Position numbers and translations under genes: made by a program
In this document: one piece after another, positions 1-6,329 of the stretch
How positions within the stretch are numbered: position 1 is the first letter of the stretch
How the letters are laid out: every line of letters begins with the position of its first letter
Notes under the pieces: model-generated
Told to the model about the DNA's origin: nothing
The model's database searches: none
What the model saw: the letters and a program-made list of their open reading frames with translations, nothing else
Assembly: GCA_031253705.1 (NCBI GenBank)
Contig: JAIRVW010000096.1
Coordinates: forward strand, 1 to 6,376
Source: Brucellaceae bacterium
GTDB lineage: Bacteria; Pseudomonadota; Alphaproteobacteria; Rhizobiales; Rhizobiaceae
Direction: 5' to 3'
Length of the DNA stretch: 6,376 bases

Positions 1-784
1 CCCATTGCTCATGCTGCCCCGGATAGAGCCAGACACGTGACCATGTGCCGATATTCTCGGCAATCCAGATAAACAGTGAGGTCAGGAAAAACGCCAGCAG
101 TAGCGGCATCCGGTGGCGAAAACGAAACACGCGGTAATGCATATTGCTACGCCAGAACATCAGTGCAGTAACTGCGAAAAGCAGCCAGCGCATATCCGGT
201 AAATAATGGTGGCTGAAGAAATTGATATAAATGCCGGTGGCGAGTGCAAAGGTCAGCGGTAATGGCGGATAATTGGCCAGCCGGATGTCAAAAATCCGGT
301 TGATCCGTGCCATATAGGAGCCGACTGCTGCATACATAAAGCCGGAAAACAGCGGCACGCCGCCGATGCGGAACAGGTTTTCTTCGGGATAAATCCACGA
401 TCCCATATGGGTTTTGAAGATTTCCATCGCCGTGCCGACAATATGGAAAATCAGGATGACTTTGGCTTCCCGCAAGGTTTCCAAGCGGCATAAAAGCATC
501 AGCAGCTGAATGGTGACGGCTGAGAGAAACAGAAAATCATAGCGTGTGATCAGATGCGGCAGGGTGGAGCCATCTGTCCAGAGGTATTTGCTGAGAATAA
601 TCAGGCCGAGCATCACGCCGCCGAACAGGCATGCCCATGCCTGTTTCAGTCCGAAAACCAGAAACTCCACCAGTGCACCGGAGAGACCGTGCTGCGGCAG
701 ATGGTCGAGCAGCCGGTGTGCGGCTGCATCAATCATCGCCTCCAGTGATGTGAAGCGGCGTGTGCCGTGCACAGGCTTGTCCAT
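1..784 (-). CDS. DUF817-family integral membrane protein, 3' end beyond the window (partial)
   Basis: Reading leftward from ATG at 784, the frame stays open for 261 codons and runs off the edge, so the C-terminus is missing. The protein is strongly hydrophobic, with membrane segments near residues 38-66, 83-99, 107-121, 142-158, 174-190, 199-211 and 226-243. Recognisable motifs are EIFKTHMGSWIYPE (121-134), GGVPLFSGFMYAAVGSY (141-157), INFFSHH (187-193) and ENIGTWSRVWLYPGQ (243-257). I assign these from memory to DUF817, a family of roughly 270-290 residues with no established function, so only a short tail should be missing. The ATG lies one base after the stop of the upstream nucleotidase gene and has no clear Shine-Dalgarno sequence, which suggests translational coupling in a two-gene operon. 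The E...G(S/T)W...YP pattern occurs twice, hinting at internal symmetry. The gene identity is fairly secure; the biochemical role is unknown. Confidence 0.85.
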   Translation of the reverse strand, partial: MDKPVHGTRRFTSLEAMIDAAAHRLLDHLPQHGLSGALVEFLVFGLKQAWACLFGGVMLGLIILSKYLWTDGSTLPHLITRYDFLFLSAVTIQLLMLLCRLETLREAKVILIFHIVGTAMEIFKTHMGSWIYPEENLFRIGGVPLFSGFMYAAVGSYMARINRIFDIRLANYPPLPLTFALATGIYINFFSHHYLPDMRWLLFAVTALMFWRSNMHYRVFRFRHRMPLLLAFFLTSLFIWIAENIGTWSRVWLYPGQHEQW

Positions 785-785
785 T

Positions 786-1484
786 TTACGGATGCAGCGC
801 CGTCAGGAATTCTGTGAGATTGTCGGTGACAAAATCCACATGATCGGTAAAGGCCGGATCGCTTTCCCAGATTTCGCTGAAATCCGGTTCAAAATTATTC
901 GGCACAATCAGTACTGTGCGCATGCCGCTGGTTTTTGGCACAACAAGATTGCGTGCCAGATCTTCAAACATGGCTGCTTTTTGCGGATTGATGCCGCATT
1001 GTTTGTAGAACAGCTCATAGGGCGCGCGTTCCGGTTTTGGTACCAGTTGTGCGGCAACAATGTCGAAAATATCATCGAAACGGTCGAGAATGCCCAGCTG
1101 TGCCGCAGCATTTTCCGCATGTTTGCGGTCACCATTGGTATAGATAAATTTGCGGCCGGGCAGGCGGGCAATAGCTTCACCCAATTGCGGGTTTGGTTTC
1201 AGCCATGTGTAGTCAATATCATGCACTTTGGCGAGAAAATCGTCAGGATCAATCTTGTAGCATTCCATCAGACCTTTCAGCGTTGTGCCATAGTCCTGAT
1301 AGAATTGTTTCTGAACCTTGCGCGCCTCATCACGCGGCAGCTGCAACAGGTCCGAAACATAAGCGGTCATACGCACATCAACCTGAGAGAACAGATTGGT
1401 CTCATGCGGATAGAGCGTATTATCCATATCAAATACCCAGTCTGTGACATGGGCGAAATGGTGCGGTTCAGGTAAATTCGTCAT
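786..1484 (-). CDS. HAD-superfamily pyrimidine 5'-nucleotidase
   Basis: This 232-residue soluble protein carries all four haloacid dehalogenase motifs. Motif I is FDMDNTLYP, with nucleophile D19 and acid/base D21. Motif II is YTNGD around T116-G118. The motif III lysine is K150 in VPKPE, and motif IV is FEDLARN with E174/D175. The sequence around DMDNTLYP, the helical cap between motifs I and II, and the FEDLARNL block match the pyrimidine 5'-nucleotidase (SDT1/PHM8-like) subgroup. Known members dephosphorylate pyrimidine mononucleotides such as UMP and CMP, and some act on damaged or modified nucleotides; the substrate here is inferred from family only. The frame is open upstream to 1586, but those 34 codons are unlike the family and overlap the divergent promoter region, so the ATG at 1484 is preferred although its Shine-Dalgarno is weak. 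The gene is followed one base later by the DUF817 gene, probably co-transcribed, and is divergent from the transporter gene at 1634. Confidence 0.9.
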   Translation of the reverse strand: MTNLPEPHHFAHVTDWVFDMDNTLYPHETNLFSQVDVRMTAYVSDLLQLPRDEARKVQKQFYQDYGTTLKGLMECYKIDPDDFLAKVHDIDYTWLKPNPQLGEAIARLPGRKFIYTNGDRKHAENAAAQLGILDRFDDIFDIVAAQLVPKPERAPYELFYKQCGINPQKAAMFEDLARNLVVPKTSGMRTVLIVPNNFEPDFSEIWESDPAFTDHVDFVTDNLTEFLTALHP

Positions 1485-1595
1485 GCATGTCTTATGCCAT
1501 GAAGTCAGGTAAAGTTCAGCCTTTATTTTACTGAAGCGCTGCAAGACATATGCAGATGACTTGTATTTCACGGCGGGGCAGGGCAAACAAAGCTC

Positions 1596-1604
1596 TGATA
1601 TATT
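1596..1604 (+). promoter_or_regulatory. Candidate extended -10 promoter for the DMT transporter gene
   Basis: The 149-base gap between the divergent nucleotidase and transporter genes must hold the transporter's promoter if it has its own. The best plus-strand match is an extended -10 element, TG-A-TATATT, at 1596-1604. No good -35 hexamer lies 16-18 bases upstream. Transcription would start near 1611 and give a leader of about 23 bases. That supports the ATG at 1634 and excludes the upstream in-frame ATG at 1550. I see no convincing minus-strand promoter for the nucleotidase; an AT-rich TAAAAT at 1525-1530 is the only candidate. Confidence 0.3.
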
Positions 1605-1633
1605 TACCGAGAAGAGAAAAGCACTGCATCATC

Positions 1634-2539
1634 ATGGAACTCTGGATACCGATTACGATTGCCGCTGCCTTTATGCAGAATGTGCGCACAACACTGCAAA
1701 AGAAGCTGCAAGGTAAGCTGGGCACCAGAGGTGCCAGTTTTGTGCGTTTCGGCTATGGTTTCCCTGTCGCCATTCTCTCTGTGTTGGGGCTGCATTTCTT
1801 TGCGGGTTTTGCTCTGCCGCAGGTCAATGGCACTTTCCTGTTCTGGAGCGTTGTCGGCGGACTGGCACAGATTTTTGCAACGATCATGCTGGTCTATTTG
1901 TTCACGCTGCGAAATTTTGCGGTAGGGACGGCCTATTCCAAAACCGAGCCGGTACAGGCGGCAATATTTGGTCTGATCCTGCTGGGTGAGCGTCTGACAA
2001 CCGGCGCGGTACTGGCCATTATCGTTGGTGTGCTGGGCGTGATGCTGATTTCAGTTGCACGTATGCCGCTGAGCTGGGGTAATTTGTTCAAGGCACTGGT
2101 CAGCCGCACAGCATTGATCGGTATCGCATCCGGCGGTGTGTTCGGTATTTCTGCTGTTGCCTATCGCTCTGCTGCGTTGGCGCTGGATGGGCCGAACCCG
2201 ATTATGCAGGCGGCGGTGACACTGGCCTGTGTGACCACTTTCCAGACGGTTTTCATGCTGATCTGGATGCTGATCAAAGATAAGAGCGAGATTGTGCTGG
2301 TGCTGAAATCATGGCGCTCATCCTCGCTCGTCGGTCTGTCCAGTGTGCTGGGTTCGATGGGCTGGTTTACAGCCATGGCGTTGCAGCAGGTGGCCTATGT
2401 ACGCGCACTCGGGCAGATTGAGCTGATCTTCACCTTCATCTCATCCGTGTTCATTTTCAAGGAACGCATCAACCGGATGGAAGTGTCCGGATGTGTGCTG
2501 ATTGTCACCGGCATTTTGTTCCTGCTTCTATGGCAATAA
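1634..2539 (+). CDS. DMT-superfamily (EamA-type) membrane transporter
   Basis: This 301-residue, highly hydrophobic protein has about ten predicted membrane segments in two halves, the layout of two tandem EamA domains in the drug/metabolite transporter superfamily. The first half ends with the typical block of Glu-105, Pro-106 and a closing GER at 118-120 (TEPVQAAIFGLILLGER). The second half ends with the matching block LGQIELIFTFISS and KER at 276-278. Family members export or import small metabolites; nothing in the sequence identifies this one's substrate. The inner-membrane location is inferred from hydrophobicity. The frame is open back to an ATG at 1550, but the first 28 codons are basic and not membrane-like, whereas MELWIPITIAAAF at 1634 begins directly in a membrane segment, so 1634 is chosen. 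A GAGAAGAG purine tract lies about 16-23 bases upstream, too far for a strong Shine-Dalgarno. The gene converges on argB and ends six bases before a shared terminator. Its orientation differs from all its neighbours. Confidence 0.87.
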   Translation: MELWIPITIAAAFMQNVRTTLQKKLQGKLGTRGASFVRFGYGFPVAILSVLGLHFFAGFALPQVNGTFLFWSVVGGLAQIFATIMLVYLFTLRNFAVGTAYSKTEPVQAAIFGLILLGERLTTGAVLAIIVGVLGVMLISVARMPLSWGNLFKALVSRTALIGIASGGVFGISAVAYRSAALALDGPNPIMQAAVTLACVTTFQTVFMLIWMLIKDKSEIVLVLKSWRSSSLVGLSSVLGSMGWFTAMALQQVAYVRALGQIELIFTFISSVFIFKERINRMEVSGCVLIVTGILFLLLWQ

Positions 2540-2544
2540 GAAAC

Positions 2545-2573
2545 AAAAAATCCCGCAATTTGCGGGATTTTTT
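2545..2573. terminator. Bidirectional intrinsic terminator between the DMT transporter gene and argB
   Basis: A perfect inverted repeat with a core of ATCCCGCA / TGCGGGAT and a three-base loop (ATT) is flanked by six As on the left and six Ts on the right. The stem can extend to 13 base pairs. Read on the plus strand it ends in a U-tract six bases after the transporter stop codon. Read on the minus strand it also ends in a U-tract, so it can serve transcripts arriving from argB. Convergent genes sharing one such hairpin is a common arrangement. Confidence 0.93.
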
Positions 2574-2583
2574 ATAGTATTGG

Positions 2584-2713
2584 GATCAGCGTGCTTCTTA
2601 GTTCACGGCACAATCAACTTGCTTTGTTAGTTCACGGCACAATCAACTTGCTTTGTTAGTTTACGGCACGATCAACGTACTTTGTTAGTTCACGGCACGA
2701 TAAGCGTGCCGGC
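2584..2713. repeat. Array of 29-bp direct repeats derived from the argB 3' end
   Basis: Four consecutive 29-bp units occupy 2598-2626, 2627-2655, 2656-2684 and 2685-2713, with a degenerate fragment at 2584-2597. Each starts TTAGTT(C/T)ACGGCAC on the plus strand. Units 1 and 2 are identical; unit 3 differs from them at four positions; the right-most unit differs from unit 3 at eight, mostly inside argB. That right-most unit contains the last codons and stop of argB, with its non-coding flank ACTAA read on the minus strand. The other units repeat the same segment downstream, so each contains a reading for (T/K)-L-I-V-P followed by TGA or TAA. The units abut directly with no spacers. They look like local tandem duplication rather than a mobile element. 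Confidence 0.95.
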
Positions 2714-3577
2714 ACCATGTTCCGTAAACAGTTCCAGCAATACGGAATGCGGGGTTTTACCGTTGAGGATAACCACGCCTTCCACGCCACGGTTAATGGC
2801 TTCAATGCAGGTTTCTACTTTCGGGATCATGCCGCCGGAAATGGTGCCGTCAGCGATCAGAGCCAGTGCATCGGCGACCGACAATTCCTTGATCAGGTTC
2901 TTGTTCTTATCCAGAACACCCGGTACGTCAGTCAGAAACAGCAGGCGGGTTGCGGTCAGCGCACCGGCAATCGCACCGGCAAAAGTATCCGCATTGATAT
3001 TATAAGTATTGCCGTCACGACCCGGTGCAACCGGCGCAATCACCGGAATAACGGCCGAACGTGCCAGAAGATCAAGCAAGGTACGGTCAACCTCAACCGG
3101 TTCGCCGACAAAGCCCAGATCAAGCACGCGTTCAATATTGGAATCCGGATCGCGATAGGTTTTATGTGCCTTTTCAGCAAAAACCATATTGCCGTCTTTA
3201 CCGCACAGGCCGATTGCCCATTCGCCTTCAGCATTGATCATCGCCACGATTTCTTTGTTGATTGAACCGGCGAGAACCATCTCAACCACTTCAACCGTCT
3301 TGGCATCGGTAACGCGCAGACCGCCTTCAAAGCGGGATTCAATACCGAGTTTGCCGAGCATCGCGGCAATCTGCGGGCCGCCGCCATGCACAACAATCGG
3401 ATTGATGCCGGATTGCTTGAGCAGCGCGATATCGCGGGCAAAGGCTTTGCCCAGTGCCGCATCGCCCATGGCATGACCGCCATATTTGACGACGACAGTT
3501 TTATTCTCATAGCGCTGCATGAAGGGCAGCGCGGATGAGAGGAGTTGTGCTTGGATTTCAGGGCTTGTCGCGGTCAT
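2690..3577 (-). CDS. argB: Acetylglutamate kinase, arginine biosynthesis
   Basis: ArgB phosphorylates N-acetyl-L-glutamate with ATP, the second and usually flux-controlling step of ornithine/arginine synthesis in the cytoplasm. The 295-residue product has full family length. It has the N-terminal KYGGH loop (catalytic K31), the VVHGGGPQI glycine loop (62-70), GGLRVT (85-90), the [15 protein letters not shown] block (193-207), LTDVPGVL (215-222) and [14 protein letters not shown] (244-257, with K253). An N-terminal helix ahead of the kinase core, ending MQRYENK, and the C-terminal EHGAG (286-290) resemble the arginine-inhibitable hexameric class, so feedback inhibition by arginine is inferred. 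The frame also allows GTG at 3583, but ATG at 3577 gives the start usual for relatives; upstream there is only a weak GAG. It lies 57 bases downstream of engB on the same strand and is probably co-transcribed. Its 3' end is the right-most unit of the 29-bp repeat array. Confidence 0.98.
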   Translation of the reverse strand: MTATSPEIQAQLLSSALPFMQRYENKTVVVKYGGHAMGDAALGKAFARDIALLKQSGINPIVVHGGGPQIAAMLGKLGIESRFEGGLRVTDAKTVEVVEMVLAGSINKEIVAMINAEGEWAIGLCGKDGNMVFAEKAHKTYRDPDSNIERVLDLGFVGEPVEVDRTLLDLLARSAVIPVIAPVAPGRDGNTYNINADTFAGAIAGALTATRLLFLTDVPGVLDKNKNLIKELSVADALALIADGTISGGMIPKVETCIEAINRGVEGVVILNGKTPHSVLLELFTEHGAGTLIVP

Positions 3578-3634
3578 GAGCACTCAACGGCATGAAGGGT
3601 TATGTGAAATTCGGAGACGCCACTGATGTGAAGT

Positions 3635-4327
3635 CTATTCCTTGGTCAGCAGGGCAATCGCGGCGCGTACAGCGTCAAAGCCGATTGCTTTTTCTGAAGA
3701 GGTGGCCAGAATCTGCGGGAAGGCGGCCGGACGGCGCGCAATCGCTTTCTGTGTTTCGGCCATCAGGCGCGGCACGCCTGCCTCTTTGATCTTGTCGATC
3801 TTGGTCAGAATGATCTGGTAGGAAACGGCGGCTTTATCGAGCAGGTCAAGCACATCCGCATCGTTCTTTTTAATGCCGTGACGGGAGTCGATCAGCACAT
3901 AAACGCGTTTCAGCGTGGTGCGGCCGCGCAGGTAATCGAAAACCAGTCGTGTCCATGCATCAACCATGGATTTCGGTGCTTCGGCAAAGCCGTAGCCCGG
4001 CATGTCTACGAGTGCCAAAGGCGGTAGGTCACCATTTTCACCGGTGTAACCATCCGGCACAAAATAGTTGAGCTCCTGCGTACGGCCCGGTGTGTTGGAG
4101 GTGCGCGCCAAACCGTTCTGGCCGACAATCGCATTGATCAGCGAGGATTTGCCGACATTGGATCGACCGGCAAAAGCAATTTCCACAGGACCTTCCGGCG
4201 GCAGAAATTTCATCGACGGTACGCCGCGGATAAAAATCCATCGCTTGTTGAAGAGAGCCTTACCCTCGGCAACAAGTGCTGCATATTTCTCTGCTTCTTT
4301 TGCGACGGCCAGTTCTGCTTCGGTCAC
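3635..4327 (-). CDS. engB: Ribosome biogenesis GTP-binding protein EngB/YsxC (YihA)
   Basis: EngB is an essential TRAFAC-class GTPase needed for late assembly of the large ribosomal subunit. The 230-residue protein shows every G motif in order: G1 GRSNVGKSS (54-62), the G2 region TPGRTQ (79-84), G3 DMPGYG (108-113), G4 TKID (175-178) and G5 ATSSEK (208-213). [10 protein letters not shown] (147-156) is also a family hallmark. An N-terminal extension of about 45 residues, mainly an Ala/Glu helix followed by [13 protein letters not shown], is typical of the proteobacterial proteins. The start is GTG, chosen because AGGAAG at 4334-4339 sits six bases upstream and no better start exists. A terminator separates it from yidC, so it is likely transcribed from its own promoter in the 106 bases before the GTG, with argB following. 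Confidence 0.97.
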   Translation of the reverse strand: MTEAELAVAKEAEKYAALVAEGKALFNKRWIFIRGVPSMKFLPPEGPVEIAFAGRSNVGKSSLINAIVGQNGLARTSNTPGRTQELNYFVPDGYTGENGDLPPLALVDMPGYGFAEAPKSMVDAWTRLVFDYLRGRTTLKRVYVLIDSRHGIKKNDADVLDLLDKAAVSYQIILTKIDKIKEAGVPRLMAETQKAIARRPAAFPQILATSSEKAIGFDAVRAAIALLTKE

Positions 4328-4333
4328 TCAATT

Positions 4334-4339
4334 CTTCCT
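4334..4339 (-). promoter_or_regulatory. Shine-Dalgarno sequence deciding the GTG start of engB
   Basis: On the minus strand AGGAAG lies six bases before the GTG at 4327. It is one of the two clearest ribosome binding sites in the window, the other being AGGA before yidC. It justifies a non-ATG start for engB. Confidence 0.8.
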
Positions 4340-4352
4340 GTGGCTTATATCC

Positions 4353-4372
4353 GTGTCATTATCACATAACAC
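4353..4372 (-). promoter_or_regulatory. Candidate engB promoter with overlapping inverted repeat
   Basis: Reading the minus strand, TGTGATAAT at 4366-4358 matches an extended -10 element (TGnTATAAT with one mismatch in the hexamer). It would place the transcription start near 4351, about 24 bases before the GTG. No good -35 lies at the usual spacing. The same stretch is an imperfect inverted repeat, GTGTTAT-N6-ATGACAC (six of seven arm bases pair), which could be an operator or chance. A perfect -35-like TTGACA lies further upstream at 4406-4411 but has no good -10 at 16-18 bases. That engB needs a promoter here is inferred from the terminator just upstream; the exact element is uncertain. 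Confidence 0.3.
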
Positions 4373-4433
4373 TGTTCTTTATGGCATTGAGCTTTCAGTG
4401 GCTTTTGTCAACCGTCAAAGCTCTGTCAGGCAT

Positions 4434-4460
4434 AAAAAAGCCCCCGAGAAGGGGGCTTTT
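4434..4460 (-). terminator. Intrinsic terminator of yidC
   Basis: A perfect ten-base-pair stem, AAAAGCCCCC with GGGGGCTTTT, closes a five-base loop (TTCTC on the minus strand, GAGAA on the plus). On the minus strand it is followed by a run of Ts, at plus-strand As 4434-4439. The hairpin begins nine bases after the yidC stop. The strong GC stem and U-tract make this a high-confidence Rho-independent terminator that uncouples yidC from engB, apart from any read-through. Confidence 0.95.
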
Positions 4461-4469
4461 CTGCTTGTT

Positions 4470-6329
4470 TTATTTCTTGGCAGGCTTGTCAGTTTTTGCC
4501 GGCGTTGCAGGTTCTTTCTTTTTGAACATGCCTTTCAGATTGTCGAAGAGCTCAATCTTGGCACCCTGACGTTTCATGATCACGGCCTGCTGGGTAATGG
4601 ACAGCGTGTTGTTCCATGCCCAGTAGATCACCAGACCTGCAGGGAATGCAGCCAGCATGAATGTGAAGATGATCGGCATCCATGTGAAGATTGCAGCCTG
4701 TGTCGGATCCGGCGGGGTCGGGTTCATACGCATCTGCAGGAACATGGTGATACCCATGATCAGCGGCCATACACCAACCATCAGGAATGCAGGAACACCC
4801 CAAGGCAGCAGACCGAACAGATTGAACAGCGATGTCGGATCCGGAGCTGCAAGGTCATGAATCCAGCCAAAGAACGGCGCATGGCGCATTTCAATGGTGA
4901 CATAGAGAACCTTATAGAGCGCGAAGAATACAGGGATCTGTACCAGCACCGGCCAGCAACCGGCCAGCGGGTTGATCTTTTCGCGCTTATAGAGCTGCAT
5001 CATTTCCTGCTGCTGCTTAACTTTGTCATCCGCATATTTTTCACGGATTTCAAGCATGGCAGGCTGCATCATCTTCATGCGGGCCATCGACTTGTAGGAC
5101 TTGTTGGCCAGCGGGAAGAACAGGGCTTTCAGCAGAACGGTGACGACCAGAATAGCGATACCGAAATTGCCGGAGAATTTATAAATCCAGTCGATGAGAT
5201 AGAACATCGGCTTGGTAATGAAGTAGAACCAGCCCCAGTCGATCAGCAGTTCGAACTGTTTGATGCCGAGTTTTTCTTCATATTGTTTGATCTTGGCAAC
5301 TTCTTTGGCCCCGGCGAAAACGTGATTTTTAATCACGGCATTCTGACCGGCAGCAATGGTAACCGGCGCACTCAGGAAATCAGCCTGATAACGGGCGCGG
5401 CCATCGGTGAAGTAGGAGAAGCGGGCTTCATAGGTTTCGCCCTGCGGCGGAATCAGTGTTGCAGCCCAATATTTATCGGTAATACCGATCCAGCCGCCTG
5501 TCGCTTTGGCGAGCGGCTTGTTTTTCTCGTCTTCGATCTTGGAATAGGAAATTTCCTGCAGACCGTGATCGCCGACAACGCCGATCAGACCTTCATGCAG
5601 CACATAAGTGCCGCTGGCATGTTCAGGCTTTTCAAAGCGGGTAACGCGGCCGTAGGAGCTGAGTGAAACAGCAGCATCAGTCGGGTTGGTGATCGTATCT
5701 TCGACGGCAAACATATAGTTTTCGTCAACGGAGATCACGCGCTTGAACTGAATGCCTTTTTCGTTGGCATAGGTCAGTGTTACCGGTGTTGAAGGGGTGA
5801 GCTTGTCATTGCCTTCAATATTCCACTCGGTTGCAGGACCCGGAACGGTGCCGGTTGCATCATTGCCGGAGAAGCCGAGTTCAGCGAAATAACCCTTTTT
5901 CATGCCTGACGGTGCAAGCAGCTCAATTTCAGGGGATTTCGGATCAACGGTTTCTCGATAATCTTTCAGGAAAAGATCATCAAGACGAGCGCCAACTGTG
6001 TTGATCGAACCGCTGACGCGCGGTGTATCAATGCTGATACGCTTGTTCTGGGTCAGAGCGGCATCACGGGTCAGAGGCTGTGCGCCTTCTGCTGCCTGTC
6101 CCGGAATACCGGCCTGCGGCACGCTGCCCTGAGCGGCACTGCCCTGCGGAACATTGGCAGAAGTTTCACCATTGGCAGCTGGTGTCTGCGCAGTCTGATT
6201 ATTCTGCGCTTCAATCCGTGCCTGTTCTCTCTGAGCCTCAGTTTTCGGCCCCAGATAGAATACCTGCCAGAGCGTGAGAATCAGAATCGACAGGGCAATG
6301 GTGAGAAAGAAATTACGATTTTTTTCCAT
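4470..6329 (-). CDS. yidC: Membrane protein insertase YidC (Oxa1/Alb3 family)
   Basis: YidC inserts and folds inner-membrane proteins, alone or with SecYEG. The 619-residue product has the Gram-negative architecture. A first membrane anchor (residues 7-26) is followed by a Gln/Ala/Asn-rich linker (about 30-90) and a periplasmic beta-rich domain (about 95-345). The conserved five-segment insertase core runs from about 360 to 590. The core shows FPLANKSYKSMARMK (405-419), the QEMMQLYKREKINPL cytoplasmic hairpin (441-455), GCWPVLVQIPVFFALYKVL (457-475) and the closing TWMPIIFTFMLAAFPAGLVIYW segment near 549-570. A Lys-rich tail (603-619) could contact ribosomes. The positive groove residue, Arg in the E. 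coli protein, aligns with K401, which I recall as usual in alphaproteobacteria. The ATG at 6329 is preceded by AGGA seven bases upstream. A terminator follows the gene. In many bacteria rnpA lies just upstream. Confidence 0.98.
   Translation of the reverse strand: MEKNRNFFLTIALSILILTLWQVFYLGPKTEAQREQARIEAQNNQTAQTPAANGETSANVPQGSAAQGSVPQAGIPGQAAEGAQPLTRDAALTQNKRISIDTPRVSGSINTVGARLDDLFLKDYRETVDPKSPEIELLAPSGMKKGYFAELGFSGNDATGTVPGPATEWNIEGNDKLTPSTPVTLTYANEKGIQFKRVISVDENYMFAVEDTITNPTDAAVSLSSYGRVTRFEKPEHASGTYVLHEGLIGVVGDHGLQEISYSKIEDEKNKPLAKATGGWIGITDKYWAATLIPPQGETYEARFSYFTDGRARYQADFLSAPVTIAAGQNAVIKNHVFAGAKEVAKIKQYEEKLGIKQFELLIDWGWFYFITKPMFYLIDWIYKFSGNFGIAILVVTVLLKALFFPLANKSYKSMARMKMMQPAMLEIREKYADDKVKQQQEMMQLYKREKINPLAGCWPVLVQIPVFFALYKVLYVTIEMRHAPFFGWIHDLAAPDPTSLFNLFGLLPWGVPAFLMVGVWPLIMGITMFLQMRMNPTPPDPTQAAIFTWMPIIFTFMLAAFPAGLVIYWAWNNTLSITQQAVIMKRQGAKIELFDNLKGMFKKKEPATPAKTDKPAKK

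Noticed and set aside
546..1475. A 309-codon plus-strand open frame antisense to the nucleotidase and DUF817 genes.
   Set aside because: It crosses the junction of two minus-strand genes with clear family motifs, and its product has no recognisable features.
1485..1586. An N-terminal extension of the nucleotidase starting at 1586.
   Set aside because: The added 34 residues show no family similarity and the extension would overlap the divergent control region.
1550..1633. An N-terminal extension of the DMT transporter starting at ATG 1550.
   Set aside because: It is basic and non-membrane-like, and would start upstream of the best candidate promoter; ATG 1634 begins directly at the first membrane segment.
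2693..2711. The hairpin at the argB stop as an intrinsic terminator.
   Set aside because: On the minus strand it is followed by ACTAACAAAG rather than a U-tract; the real terminator is at 2545-2573.
2598..2713. The 29-bp direct repeats as a CRISPR array.
   Set aside because: The repeats abut without spacers, one unit lies in the argB coding end, and there is no cas gene nearby.
2717..3265. A 182-codon plus-strand open frame antisense to argB.
   Set aside because: It is entirely inside argB, whose motifs are complete; the translation looks like a complement shadow.
4406..4411. A perfect TTGACA (minus strand) as the engB -35 box.
   Set aside because: There is no acceptable -10 at 16-18 bases; the nearest AT-rich hexamer is about 22-23 bases away, so it is noted only as a possible element.
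4068..5666. A 532-codon plus-strand open frame antisense to yidC and the start of engB.
   Set aside because: It spans two well-identified minus-strand genes and the terminator between them. Its translation is rich in His, Arg and Cys with no domain pattern, as expected of an antisense shadow.
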